From positions 1 to 24,479 of the IMG/VR virus record IMGVR_UViG_3300027911_000064: 24,479 nucleotides of DNA; one strand, 5' to 3'. This stretch comes from a virus. The notes under the pieces are model-generated. The model did not search any database, was not told the origin of the DNA, and saw only the letters and a list, made by a program, of their open reading frames with translations. This document shows positions 7,207 to 15,901 of this stretch, piece by piece. The first letter of the stretch is position 1. Every line of letters starts with the position of its first letter. Position numbers and translations under genes: made by a program.

Positions 7207-8103
7207 ATGCCTACTGTTAGTCCTATTGCCCGTGCAGTTATCGGTGCGACCTCAGAAGATATGTTTCGTCAACCAAGAGCCTCTATTACCCGTCCAACGG
7301 GTATGGACGTTCTAATCCCAAAGAAAGAAGAGCCTAAAGAGACTGGACAGCCTGTCATTACTGAAGAAACTAAGTCTGACGCAGTTACGTTATCACCTCA
7401 GTTGACGGCTTTAGCTAAGAAACAGCAGAAGTTGCAACAGGAAGTGCAAGCTCTCAGGGATAGAGAGGCTGCATTTACCACAAAAGAGGCGGACCATATT
7501 CCAAAGTCTTCTCTTATTGAGGGTGTTAAGAAGAACGCTCTCCAAACTATAAAAGACACCTTTGGAATGGATTACGAGGAATTGACTAATCTGATTCTAT
7601 CGCAAACTGGAGATCCAGATCCTGTCAAAGAACTCAAATCAGAGATCCAACAACTCAAAACCAATGAAGAACAGAGAGTCTCAAAGCAGTACGAGGCTAC
7701 TGTAAATCAATATAAGAAGGAAATTGAAGCGTTGGTTTCTACTGATGCCAATTTCGTCACTATTAAAGAAGAAGGTGCTCAAGAAGCTGTACTTCAACAC
7801 ATCTTAGACACTTTCAATAATGACAATGAGATTTTAACAGTTGAAGAAGCCTCAAAAGATATTGAGGAGTTTTTAGTCGAAGATGCGCTAAAGAAAACTG
7901 GTCTTACAAAGATCAAGTCTAAACTAGCTCCTCAAGACACTGAGAAGAAACTACCGCCTCCGTCGACAACGGCGGCAAATAAGCAAGCTCCTAAAACATT
8001 AACAAACTCGGTTGAGACTTCTCCTACTAGAAGTGTCAATCAGTTTCAACATCTCAGCATGAAAGAAAGGATTGCTCAGGCAATTCAACGTGCACAGAGA
8101 TAA
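7207..8103 (+). CDS. Scaffolding protein (putative)
   Basis: The assembly scaffold shapes the procapsid and is later lost. The 298-residue product is highly charged and mostly helical. It has a coiled-coil segment near residues 65-95 (LAKKQQKLQQEVQALRDRE), a second one near 140-175, a Pro/Thr-rich linker, and a short basic C-terminal helix (MKERIAQAIQRAQR) of the kind that binds coat protein in P22-like scaffolds. The call rests on composition and on its position directly between portal and major capsid genes, since scaffolds share little sequence. AGGGAG at 7197-7202 gives a good ribosome binding site. Confidence 0.75.
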   Translation: MPTVSPIARAVIGATSEDMFRQPRASITRPTGMDVLIPKKEEPKETGQPVITEETKSDAVTLSPQLTALAKKQQKLQQEVQALRDREAAFTTKEADHIPKSSLIEGVKKNALQTIKDTFGMDYEELTNLILSQTGDPDPVKELKSEIQQLKTNEEQRVSKQYEATVNQYKKEIEALVSTDANFVTIKEEGAQEAVLQHILDTFNNDNEILTVEEASKDIEEFLVEDALKKTGLTKIKSKLAPQDTEKKLPPPSTTAANKQAPKTLTNSVETSPTRSVNQFQHLSMKERIAQAIQRAQR

Positions 8104-8116
8104 GAAAGGATAGAAT

Positions 8117-9442
8117 ATGAGTTTCACAACTCCACAATATTCTAACTCTTCGGATAACGTACAAGTTTTAAAAGAACTTTATACGGATGATTCGTGGGTT
8201 ATGAAAGACTTAGTATACGCAGGTAACGCGGCTTTAGCTTTGTTGCCTAAAGATGAATCAGCTGATGGTATGGGTGGCAAAAGCTTCCCAGTGCCACTGA
8301 TCTATGGTTCTGGTCAAGGTCGTAGTGCGACTTTCTCACTTGCTCAAAGCAATCAAACTGCTCCGAGCCTTGGTGAGTTTTTCGTCACAACCATCTCCAA
8401 CTATCAATTAGTTACGATTGATAACCGTTTCATGGAAGCTACCAAGAATAACGTTTCGGCGTTTATGGATGGCGCTACAATGAACGTGAATACCGGAATT
8501 AACAACATCACCAATGACTTGGCGCATGACTTGTTTAATGACGGCTCTGGTTCTCGTGGAACTTATGGTCTTGGCGCTGGAAGCATTTCTTCTGGTGTGA
8601 TTACCCTAGATTCTGCTCAATCTATCGTTAACTTCGAAATTGGGATGAGCTTAGTCAGTTACTCTGTATCTGGAACGAGCGCTACTCAATCAACAGGTGC
8701 TCATCAAGGGTATGTTGTGGCTGTTGACTCAAGTGCTGGGACTGTTTCAGTGTCTGCTACTCAAGGTGGATCTGTCGCAACTCCTACTTCTTGGAGTTCT
8801 AGCTTTCCTTATCTAGCAGTAGAAGGTGACGTTAACTTCGCTTCTGGTGGTCTCGGTTCAAGCTTGATGCTTAAACTAGCTGGCTTCGGAGCTTGGATTC
8901 CTGCTGTTGCTCCTGGTGGATCTGATTCGTTTTTCGGTCAAAATAGATCGGCTAACGTTTCTCGTCTAGCTGGACTTCGTTTCAATGGCGCGAATGAAAC
9001 CATTGAAGAAGCTTTGATCGACGCTGCAGCTTTGGTTGCTCGTGAAAGATCTACTGCTGGTTATCCAGACTACGCTTTTATGAACTTCGTTTCCTATGCT
9101 GCTCTTATCAAGCAATTAGGAAGCCGAGTACAATATGTTGACGTTAAGCATGATGAAATCGATATCGCTTTCGAAGGTATTCAAGTCATCACCGCTTACG
9201 GCAAAGTAACTGTCCTCCCAGATCGTAACTGCCCTCCTCAAACCTGTTTCTTAATCGCTATGAAAACATGGAAATTGAGAACATTGGGACGCGCTCCTAA
9301 GATCCTTATTTACGGTTCTTATGATTCGAACCAAGGTCTCCGAGTTGGAACAGCCGATGCTGTCGAGATTCGTATTGGATATTACGGAAACCTTACTTGT
9401 AACGGCCCAGTAGCTAATTGTAATATCGCATTAAGCCAATAG
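8117..9442 (+). CDS. Major capsid protein
   Basis: The main shell subunit, presumably with the HK97 fold used by tailed phages. It is 441 residues, directly after the scaffold, with AAAGGA six bases before the ATG. Codon choice looks biased toward GCT, GGT, GTT and CGT, as expected for a highly expressed gene. Residues roughly 150-240 form a Ser/Gly/Val-rich beta segment (for example GYVVAVDSSAGTVSVSATQG), which I read as an insertion domain on the HK97 core, as known in other podovirus coat proteins. The C-terminus, RIGYYGNLTCNGP, is typical of P-domain strands. A strong terminator follows at once, consistent with the need for abundant coat mRNA. Confidence 0.9.
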   Translation: MSFTTPQYSNSSDNVQVLKELYTDDSWVMKDLVYAGNAALALLPKDESADGMGGKSFPVPLIYGSGQGRSATFSLAQSNQTAPSLGEFFVTTISNYQLVTIDNRFMEATKNNVSAFMDGATMNVNTGINNITNDLAHDLFNDGSGSRGTYGLGAGSISSGVITLDSAQSIVNFEIGMSLVSYSVSGTSATQSTGAHQGYVVAVDSSAGTVSVSATQGGSVATPTSWSSSFPYLAVEGDVNFASGGLGSSLMLKLAGFGAWIPAVAPGGSDSFFGQNRSANVSRLAGLRFNGANETIEEALIDAAALVARERSTAGYPDYAFMNFVSYAALIKQLGSRVQYVDVKHDEIDIAFEGIQVITAYGKVTVLPDRNCPPQTCFLIAMKTWKLRTLGRAPKILIYGSYDSNQGLRVGTADAVEIRIGYYGNLTCNGPVANCNIALSQ

Positions 9443-9450
9443 TTTAATCA

Positions 9451-9482
9451 GGGGCTTATTTAATGAGTAAGCCCCTTTTTTT
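9451..9482 (+). terminator. Rho-independent terminator after the capsid gene
   Basis: GGGGCTTA (9451-9458) pairs perfectly with TAAGCCCC (9468-9475) around a nine-base loop, followed at once by seven T residues (9476-9482). It starts nine bases after the capsid stop. Because no clear promoter is seen downstream, partial read-through is probably what feeds the rest of the morphogenesis genes, setting coat protein above the others. Confidence 0.9.
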
Positions 9483-9594
9483 ATGGACAAACGCGCATAT
9501 ACATAAGGGATCATCCTTAAAAGCCCCACGGATATTGCGCTAATCCCTGAGGTTACCCGTCGAAAGACGGCTACGCAGCGCAAAAGGATGCACC
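9483..9594 (+). ncRNA. Structured 5' leader of the gene at 9595 (candidate RNA element)
   Basis: The 112 bases hold no gene. A seven-base stem TTGCGCT (9535-9541)/AGCGCAA (9577-9583) encloses an inner hairpin CCGTC-GAAA-GACGG (9557-9570) with a GNRA tetraloop, leaving an asymmetric internal loop of 15 and 6 bases. The ribosome-binding stretch AAGGATG (9584-9590) follows directly and is exactly complementary to CATCCTT at 9512-9518. AAGCCCC at 9521-9527 also repeats the 3' arm of the terminator. I do not recognise a known riboswitch or ribozyme. Pairings are exact by eye; folding as a functional unit is inference. Confidence 0.5.
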
Positions 9595-10284
9595 ATGTCA
9601 ACAACTTGGATCAATAGAGGTCACTTCTATGTGCCTCATGTCACTCCTGTATTAGTCGATTGTAATTTTATCGTAGACTCTGCCAATGGCAATGGTCTAG
9701 GAATTAAAAGTCTAAAGGGGCAGGGCGTTCAAAACGTCTTCATGCACACTAGCTCTACGCCAGCAAAAGGGCCAAACGGGTATCTTAATCCAAATCCTGC
9801 CTCTGGTTATATCTTGGTGCAACTCGCAGATAATTTTAACCGATATTATGGTGGATTCTCTGGTTTCGTTTCTCCAGTATCTGGAACTCCGATTCTAGTA
9901 ACTACTGGAACGACCGCAGGGCTTGCTTATGTAATTGTAAGCGTTGGAACGACAAGTGTATCGCAATGGCAAAAACTTGGTTTACCTCCAGGCATCACCC
10001 CCGCTGTTGGAGTTTCATTCATCGCAAAAGATACAACCACCGCTACCGGAACTGGAGCAATTGAAGTCCCAGCCGCTACAGCATCTGGAGTTGATCATAT
10101 TGAGGTAATTGGAGATCCAAACTTGTCATTAGGCCCGATCCCAATGGGTGGATCTCCTAATGTGGGTGGGTGGATTGTATTAGCTTGTGAGGCTGCAACA
10201 GCTTTGACAGCTCCAGCAGATGGGTCTGTAGTTGGATTAGCATTCTATATGTCTCAATCAAGCGTTACAGTATTGGGAGAATAA
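9595..10284 (+). CDS. Capsid-associated structural protein, possibly decoration or head protein
   Basis: A 229-residue protein rich in Gly, Ser, Thr, Val and Ala with alternating hydrophobic residues, so probably all beta. It has no signal peptide or membrane segment. AAGGAT at 9584-9589 is the ribosome binding site. It is the first gene after the capsid terminator, the slot often filled by a head decoration or minor head protein, but I recognise no specific family. A segment with repeated TTGTT and GTTSVS patterns is low complexity. The 'decoration' role is inference from position and composition only. Confidence 0.6.
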   Translation: MSTTWINRGHFYVPHVTPVLVDCNFIVDSANGNGLGIKSLKGQGVQNVFMHTSSTPAKGPNGYLNPNPASGYILVQLADNFNRYYGGFSGFVSPVSGTPILVTTGTTAGLAYVIVSVGTTSVSQWQKLGLPPGITPAVGVSFIAKDTTTATGTGAIEVPAATASGVDHIEVIGDPNLSLGPIPMGGSPNVGGWIVLACEAATALTAPADGSVVGLAFYMSQSSVTVLGE

Positions 10285-10293
10285 AATATGTTT

Positions 10294-10332
10294 GGGGGGA
10301 AGTTTCCCTTCCATGGCTTCCCCCCGAAGCCA
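10294..10332 (+). promoter_or_regulatory. Two mutually exclusive hairpins before the adaptor gene
   Basis: GGGGGGAAG (10294-10302) pairs over nine bases with CTTCCCCCC (10317-10325) around a 14-base loop. The right arm can instead join TGGCTTC (10314-10320) with GAAGCCA (10326-10332) over a CCCCC loop. Only one can form at a time. No T-run follows, so it is not a standard intrinsic terminator. The adaptor ribosome binding site AAGGAG starts three bases later. A role in mRNA stability, processing or translation control is inference. Confidence 0.55.
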
Positions 10333-10345
10333 ACAAGGAGAGTGA

Positions 10346-11392
10346 ATGGCAATTCCAGGTGCACCTTTTAACGTAGTTCTTCAGACTGGAAATGCTCAAA
10401 ACCTAGTTTCATGGCCAATCGTATCTGGAGCAACAAGTTACTCAGTACAAAGATCAACAGACGGAATTACTTTCTCATCTCTTGGGACTTCTACAGAGCC
10501 ACAGTATTTAGATACGACTTGTCTAGTAGGTGTTTCTTATTTCTATCAGGTAGCTTCTGTTAATGCGTCTGGAACTTCTGGTTACTCAGCTAGTTATCCG
10601 GCTAGCATTGTTCCATGTTTACCTGGTCAGATTAATTTAGGGTATTTACGTTATCAGGCTCAGTTAAGAGCTGACATGCTTAACAGTGAGTTCATCACAA
10701 CTGATGAATGGAACATCTACATTAATAAGAGCATGTTTAACCTCTTCAATATTTTGACTACTAAATATGGAGAGGACTTTTTTGTAGCTAGTCCTTACAC
10801 ATTTTCAACCACTGGACAAAAGAACTATCCACTTCCAGATGGATCATCAACCTTTGCAGTCAATAACGTGACTCCTCCAGCAGTGTTTAAGCTTCTAGGG
10901 ATAGATTGCGGTGTAGCTGTAGGAAATAACGCTTGGGTGACCTTACCTCGTTACAATTGGATCGATAGAAACAGATTCATATACCCACAACTACAAGCGA
11001 ATGCTTTGGGAGTGTTCAATCTATCTTATCGTCAAATGGGTAATCAACTTTACTTCATTCCTAATCCAACAGCAGGGCAATATATTCAGATTTGGTATAT
11101 CCCAATCATGACTTCCCTTCTTAAAGACACTGACATGCTTAGCTTTTCAATATCTGGGTGGGATGAGTATGTTGTTGTAGACGCTGCGATTAAAGCATTA
11201 ACAAAAGAAGAAAGCTTTGAACAAGCTGAAGAACTTAAGGCAGAACGTACAATTATGATCGAAGCAATTGAGACGACTGCAGCTAATAGAGACGCAGGAC
11301 AGCCAAATACCATTTCAGATACAAGATCAAATACCGGATTCTACGATGGTGGTGGATTTGGTGGAGCAGGACATGGGATGGGGGGCTGGTGA
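10346..11392 (+). CDS. Head-tail adaptor (neck) protein with N-terminal FN3 domain
   Basis: Residues ~1-90 read as a fibronectin type III domain: PGAPFNVVLQTGNAQNLVSW, then SYSVQRSTDG, then FYQVASVNASGTSGYSA. Residues ~95-325 match the helical adaptor found in podovirus necks: LRADMLNSEFITTDEWNIYI, a YFIPNP strand, IWYIP, and GWDEYVVVDAAIKAL-KEES, followed by a helix ending ANRDAGQP. The last ~20 residues are Gly-rich. The adaptor sits between portal and the distal neck proteins. An FN3 domain on this protein is unusual and may face outward as a surface module. The ribosome binding site is AAGGAG, five bases before ATG. Confidence 0.75.
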   Translation: MAIPGAPFNVVLQTGNAQNLVSWPIVSGATSYSVQRSTDGITFSSLGTSTEPQYLDTTCLVGVSYFYQVASVNASGTSGYSASYPASIVPCLPGQINLGYLRYQAQLRADMLNSEFITTDEWNIYINKSMFNLFNILTTKYGEDFFVASPYTFSTTGQKNYPLPDGSSTFAVNNVTPPAVFKLLGIDCGVAVGNNAWVTLPRYNWIDRNRFIYPQLQANALGVFNLSYRQMGNQLYFIPNPTAGQYIQIWYIPIMTSLLKDTDMLSFSISGWDEYVVVDAAIKALTKEESFEQAEELKAERTIMIEAIETTAANRDAGQPNTISDTRSNTGFYDGGGFGGAGHGMGGW

Positions 11393-11694
11393 GCCTACCA
11401 ATATTCAAGAATGACGATTCAGTTTTCCAATTGATGCAAACATCCTGGGCCGCTTCAATCAATCCAGTTATAGAACTACCAATAAACAACGGGCATTTAC
11501 TCCAAAAAGTATCCTTAATCTCAGGGACGAGTCAGGTAAACCATCTACTCGCAAGGAAGCTACAGGGGTGGTTTATCGTGAGACAGCGTAGCGCTGCTTC
11601 TATATATGACAACCAAGACAATAACCAAACACCGCAACTTACTCTGTCTTTAATTAGCAGTGCTGCAGTAGTGGTTGATTTATTCGTATTTTAA
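11389..11694 (+). CDS. Small conserved-type structural protein
   Basis: The 101-residue protein starts at GTG 11389, overlapping the adaptor stop as GTGA; no ATG is available before the conserved-looking start MSLPIFKNDDSVF. Typical features are a WAASINPVI segment, a VNHLLARKLQGWF core, DNQDNNQTP, and a hydrophobic beta end LISSAAVVVDLFVF. Proteins of the same size and pattern follow the adaptor in other podovirus genomes, where they are thought to be neck or tail parts. The exact role is unknown. GGAGCAGG at 11362-11369 is too far away to matter, so translation is likely coupled to the adaptor. Confidence 0.7.
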   Translation: MSLPIFKNDDSVFQLMQTSWAASINPVIELPINNGHLLQKVSLISGTSQVNHLLARKLQGWFIVRQRSAASIYDNQDNNQTPQLTLSLISSAAVVVDLFVF

Positions 11695-11704
11695 AGGAGA
11701 AAAG

Positions 11705-12880
11705 ATGTCAGGTGAAACAACTAGTCCAAATATGAATCTAATACTCCCAGGTGTTTCAATCACTGGAAGTCCTACCTGGGCGCAAGACGTAAACGCTTCT
11801 CTTATATTGATTGACCAACACGATCATTCTCCTGGCTATGGTGTTCAAATAACTCCATCAGGAATGAACATAAGTTCAGATCTTACATTCTTATCTAATA
11901 ACGCAATAGCTTTGAGATCAGCTAGATTCACAGCTCAAAGCGCAGTGCTCTCCCTGAGTACAGATCTTGACTGCTTGTATGTAGTTGGAGTAGACCTCTA
12001 TTACAATGACGGAAATGGGAATCATGTTAGGATTACTCAAAGCGGTGGCGTGGCTGGCTCTCCTGGATCTATTTCTAACCTTACTAGTCCTGCCTCTGCA
12101 TCTTACGTTTCTGCTAATCAGACCTTTGTTTGGCAATCTGCTGCTAACACTCCTGCTAATATGGATTTTGCATCTGCCATATTTAGGAACCTATCTGCCA
12201 GCTCTAAAGGTCTAACTTTAAATCCTCCGGCTAGCATGGCTTCTGATTATTCGTTGACTCTTCCCACGCTTCCAGCAGCTAATAATACATTCCTTCAAGT
12301 TCAATTAGACGGGACAATATCAAGTGCTCTGGTAGTTGATAACTCTACGATTGCTATTAGTTCAAATCAGTTAATTGTTAAGAGCGCAGGAATTACGGCA
12401 ACGCAGTTGGCTTCAAGCTCTGTAACAACCAATAAGATCGCTGATGGGTCTGTAACCCGTCCTAAACTATCAGCTCTTGGGCAGCAGGTTAGCTCTAGCT
12501 CTGGTGGTTATACTTCTTCTAGTGCTTCTTATGCTGATGTTACAAACTTATCGGTCACGATTACCACCACAGGAAGACCTGTCTATGTGGCTATGATTCC
12601 ATTCCAGGCCAGTAGTGGAGCAGAAGCAGCATGTGGGGGTCGGGTTGTTTCTTCTTCATCGATAGCAATAAATCTAAGAATGACTAGAGATGGAAATCAG
12701 TTCTGTGAAACAAGAGTAGAAGGGTACAACTTGACAGGTGGTCTTGGAGCTTGTGTTAACAGCTTCATTTTCACAGACGTAGTAAGTGCAGGGACTTATA
12801 ACTATAAGATTCAAGCTAAAGGTGATGGCGGATATAATGTTGAAGTACACAACTTCCAATTGATTGCGTATGAACTATGA
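11705..12880 (+). CDS. Tail fibre or appendage protein
   Basis: The start is ATG 11705 (391 residues), with AAGGAG at 11694-11699; the upstream alternative at 11675 lies inside the previous gene. Residues ~1-55 form a virion-attachment head typical of podovirus fibres, with W-x-x-D-V-N and a D-Q-H-D-H-S-P-G-Y-G-V-Q-I-T motif. A Ser/Ala-rich shaft follows, and a T-x-x-K-I-A-D-G-S-V-T-R-P-K-L repeat-like motif common in phage fibres lies near residue 245. The last ~110 residues are a beta-sandwich-like tip with the pattern S-A-G-T-Y-N-Y-K-I-Q-A-K ending in YEL. The role is probably host-surface binding or a neck appendage. It ends ATGA with the next gene. Confidence 0.75.
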   Translation: MSGETTSPNMNLILPGVSITGSPTWAQDVNASLILIDQHDHSPGYGVQITPSGMNISSDLTFLSNNAIALRSARFTAQSAVLSLSTDLDCLYVVGVDLYYNDGNGNHVRITQSGGVAGSPGSISNLTSPASASYVSANQTFVWQSAANTPANMDFASAIFRNLSASSKGLTLNPPASMASDYSLTLPTLPAANNTFLQVQLDGTISSALVVDNSTIAISSNQLIVKSAGITATQLASSSVTTNKIADGSVTRPKLSALGQQVSSSSGGYTSSSASYADVTNLSVTITTTGRPVYVAMIPFQASSGAEAACGGRVVSSSSIAINLRMTRDGNQFCETRVEGYNLTGGLGACVNSFIFTDVVSAGTYNYKIQAKGDGGYNVEVHNFQLIAYEL

Positions 12881-15800
12881 CACAGAAACAAGCTCTTAAC
12901 ATTCAGTTTGGACAAGGACTTGATCAGAAAACTGATCCGTTCCAACTTCAACCTGGTAAAATGTTATCGCTTAAAAACACTGTATTTAATAAAGGCGGCT
13001 TACTTCAGAAGCGTAATGGATTTGGTAATCTTGTATCTATACCAGGAGCTAGCTCATTAACAACTTACGGAGATGGTCTTATCGGCATAGGTCATAGTAT
13101 TTGTGACTACTCATCTGAATCAATGACTGCAATCAACAAAGGACTTTATCAACAGGTTTCAGTTAATACATTATCAGAAGTAAGAAATAGCTCTAACATA
13201 ACAGCTCCAGATAGTGCCGTAGCATCAAACGGTCTAACTTGCTGCGTTTACTTAGGGGTAAGTAGCGCAGCATTTTATCAAATCCTTGATTCTAAGACTG
13301 GGCAAGTTGTTGTATCAAATGTAGCGTTACCGGCAACAGCTACTTGTCCTAGAGTGTTTGTTTTAGGTAGATTCTTTATCATCACATTCTTAGCTACAGT
13401 TTCTGCTACAACTCATCTTAGGTATATTTCAATCCCAATAACAACCCCAACATCTCCAAGCTCTGCAGTGGATTTAGAGACTAATGTTAGTGGTCTTTCA
13501 GCTGGATATGATGGATCGGTTGGTAACAATAACCTTTATTTAGCTTATAACGCAAACGATGGCGGAGGAGCTGTAAGGGTAACATTCTTAGATTCTACTC
13601 TTGTTCAACACAATACAGTTGTAATAGCTGCTAAGACATCAAACTTAATGAGTGTGTGTATTGACACCAGCGGAAATCAATCAGTAGTTTACGTTACTTA
13701 TTGGAATAGTGGTGATTCAAACGCTTTTACGACGGTTTACAATCAGAATCTAGTAGTTATCACCGCTGCTGTTAAGACAATCAACACTAAGACTATAACA
13801 GAACTAACATCAAACGCTGTAAATGGGTCTGTGAATATATTTTATCAAAGGACAAACACTTATTCGTTTTCATCTGTTAGGACTGACTTAGTTTACACCG
13901 TAATAATGAATCAAGCTGGTACGATAACAGGATCTGACAACTTGATTAATAATTCATCTGGGTTGGCTTCTAAATCTTTTTATTTGTCAGAGACTGGTAA
14001 GAGTTACGTAATGGTTTCTTACTCTGGAAGTTTGCAGCCTACTTACTTCTTAATTGATATCTTAGGGAACATTGTAGCGAAGCTAGCCTATTCAAATGGT
14101 GGTGGATATTATACAACTCAGGTTCTTCCTAGTGTAACTGTTATAGGCAGTAGTGTTTACCTATCTTATCTTTATAAGGATCTAATCACTCCAGTTAATA
14201 AGATAGTAAATACCAATAACCCATCAGGAATCTACACTCAAAACGGTGTAAATTTAGCCACATTCTCATTTGATTCTTCACAACCTGTTACGGCTGATAT
14301 TGGAAACAATCTCCATATTAATGGAGGTTATCTTTGGATGTATGATGGAGTTAAGCCTGTAGAGCATAACTTTGATGTATTCCCAGAAGACTTTGGAGCT
14401 ACCTGGTCAGCAACTGGTGGTTCAATGGTAGCAAAACCTGATGGATCTACAAATACTAACGCTTACTTCTATCAAGTCACTTATGAATGGACAGATGGGA
14501 AAGGGAACTTGCATAGAAGTTCTCCAAGTTTACCACTTGCTGTTACTACCTCTGGAAGTGGATCATCTGGGTCTGTTGTTTTAAATATTCCTACTCTTAG
14601 ATTCACTGCAAAGACTAGCGTTAGAATCGTCATTTATCGGTGGTCTGTGGCTCAACAGTCTTTCTATCAGGTTACATCTCAAACTAGCCCATTACTTAAT
14701 GACACAACTTTAGCAGATGTTAGCTATACAGATACTTTGGCAGATGCTTCGATTATAGGTAATCAGCTTATTTACACGACTGGTGGGGTAGTTGAAAATA
14801 TTGGAGCACCGGCATTTGACTCTATTACTCTTTATCGTTCAAGGTTATTTGGAATTGATTCAGAGGATAAGAACTTGCTTTGGTATTCTAAACAAGTAAT
14901 CGAAGCCACCCCTGTTGAAATGAGTGATTTGTTTACTATTTATATTGCTCCAACTCAAGGATCTCAAGGATCTACAGGCCCAATGACTGCTCTAGCCGCA
15001 ATGGATGATAAGCTAATCATATTTAAGGCTAATGCCATTTATTACATTACAGGAAATGGTCCAGATAACACAGGGGCTAACAATGATTTTAGTGAGCCTG
15101 TTTTTATTACGTCAACTGTAGGGTGTTCAGATCAGCAAAGTATAGTTCTGTCTCAAAACGGCCTTATGTTTCAGAGTAATAAAGGGATGTGGTTACTGGG
15201 TCGTGACTTATCCACTCAATATATCGGAGCACCAGTAGAGGGGTTTAATCAGTATGTCGCCAATTCTGCCAGCACCATTCCAGGCACTAACCAAGTAAGA
15301 TTCGGGATGAGCAATGGATCAATGCTAATGTATGATTATTATTATGGACAATGGGGTGAGTTTGAGGGTGCGCCGTCTATCTCTGGAACTATTTACCAAG
15401 GGCTTCAAACTATCTTAGACCAGTATGGGAACATTACTCAAGAAACTCCTGGAACTTATCTAGACGGCTCTCGACCTGTACTTATCAGCTTTGTAACTGG
15501 TTGGTTTAATACTGCTGGTCTTCGTGGATTTGAGAGATTCTATGAGTTTAACTTCTTAGGTACTTACTTGTCTCCTCATAAGTTGGCTATCCAAGTTGCT
15601 TATGATTATGGAAATCCATCACATCAGTCTATTTACTCACCAAATAATTTTGCTCCTGCATATGGTGATGAGTCTATTTACGGTGGTGGGCAATCTTACG
15701 GTGGTCCGTCTAATATCGAATCTTTTAGGATATTTGCTAAAGTGCAAAAGTGTAATGCGTTTCAGATCTCAGTTAGTGAGATCTATGATCCATCTCTAGG

Positions 15801-15900
15801 CGTAGCAGCTGGAGCAGGATTAAGCTTGTCAGGGATTAACATAGTAATGGGCATAAAGAAGATGTGGAGCCCAACACCAGGAAAGGTATCGGTTGGATAA
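12877..15900 (+). CDS. Stabilisation / tail-hub protein, P22 gp10-like
   Basis: Such proteins plug the portal-adaptor stack and form the tail hub. The 1007 residues open with a block typical of phage stabilisation proteins: QFGQGLDQKTDP, L-Q-P-G-K-M-L-S-L-K-N-T-V-F-N-K-G-G, then LQKRNGFGNL. The rest is almost all beta with many repeats of hydrophobic-polar strands, consistent with a beta-propeller. It is about twice the length of P22 gp10, like the longer versions in Bcep22-type phages. The C-terminal part near VAYDYG and the GGGQSYGGPS loop resembles nozzle domains. The start overlaps the previous stop as ATGA and has no ribosome binding site of its own, pointing to coupled translation. Confidence 0.8.
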   Translation: MTQKQALNIQFGQGLDQKTDPFQLQPGKMLSLKNTVFNKGGLLQKRNGFGNLVSIPGASSLTTYGDGLIGIGHSICDYSSESMTAINKGLYQQVSVNTLSEVRNSSNITAPDSAVASNGLTCCVYLGVSSAAFYQILDSKTGQVVVSNVALPATATCPRVFVLGRFFIITFLATVSATTHLRYISIPITTPTSPSSAVDLETNVSGLSAGYDGSVGNNNLYLAYNANDGGGAVRVTFLDSTLVQHNTVVIAAKTSNLMSVCIDTSGNQSVVYVTYWNSGDSNAFTTVYNQNLVVITAAVKTINTKTITELTSNAVNGSVNIFYQRTNTYSFSSVRTDLVYTVIMNQAGTITGSDNLINNSSGLASKSFYLSETGKSYVMVSYSGSLQPTYFLIDILGNIVAKLAYSNGGGYYTTQVLPSVTVIGSSVYLSYLYKDLITPVNKIVNTNNPSGIYTQNGVNLATFSFDSSQPVTADIGNNLHINGGYLWMYDGVKPVEHNFDVFPEDFGATWSATGGSMVAKPDGSTNTNAYFYQVTYEWTDGKGNLHRSSPSLPLAVTTSGSGSSGSVVLNIPTLRFTAKTSVRIVIYRWSVAQQSFYQVTSQTSPLLNDTTLADVSYTDTLADASIIGNQLIYTTGGVVENIGAPAFDSITLYRSRLFGIDSEDKNLLWYSKQVIEATPVEMSDLFTIYIAPTQGSQGSTGPMTALAAMDDKLIIFKANAIYYITGNGPDNTGANNDFSEPVFITSTVGCSDQQSIVLSQNGLMFQSNKGMWLLGRDLSTQYIGAPVEGFNQYVANSASTIPGTNQVRFGMSNGSMLMYDYYYGQWGEFEGAPSISGTIYQGLQTILDQYGNITQETPGTYLDGSRPVLISFVTGWFNTAGLRGFERFYEFNFLGTYLSPHKLAIQVAYDYGNPSHQSIYSPNNFAPAYGDESIYGGGQSYGGPSNIESFRIFAKVQKCNAFQISVSEIYDPSLGVAAGAGLSLSGINIVMGIKKMWSPTPGKVSVG

Positions 15901-15901
15901 T

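Noticed and set aside
9484-9512. Promoter after the capsid terminator, based on TGGACA at 9484-9489
   Set aside because: At 16-18 base spacing the sequence is GGGATC-like, not a -10 box; the TATACA nearby is only eight bases away.
9535-9594. Resemblance of the leader to a TPP riboswitch (CTGAGG then ACCCGT) or a hammerhead ribozyme (CTGA, GAAA)
   Set aside because: The conserved TPP CCTGATC and GCG-AGGGA parts are missing, and the hammerhead core CTGANGA is not present; the GAAA is a tetraloop here.
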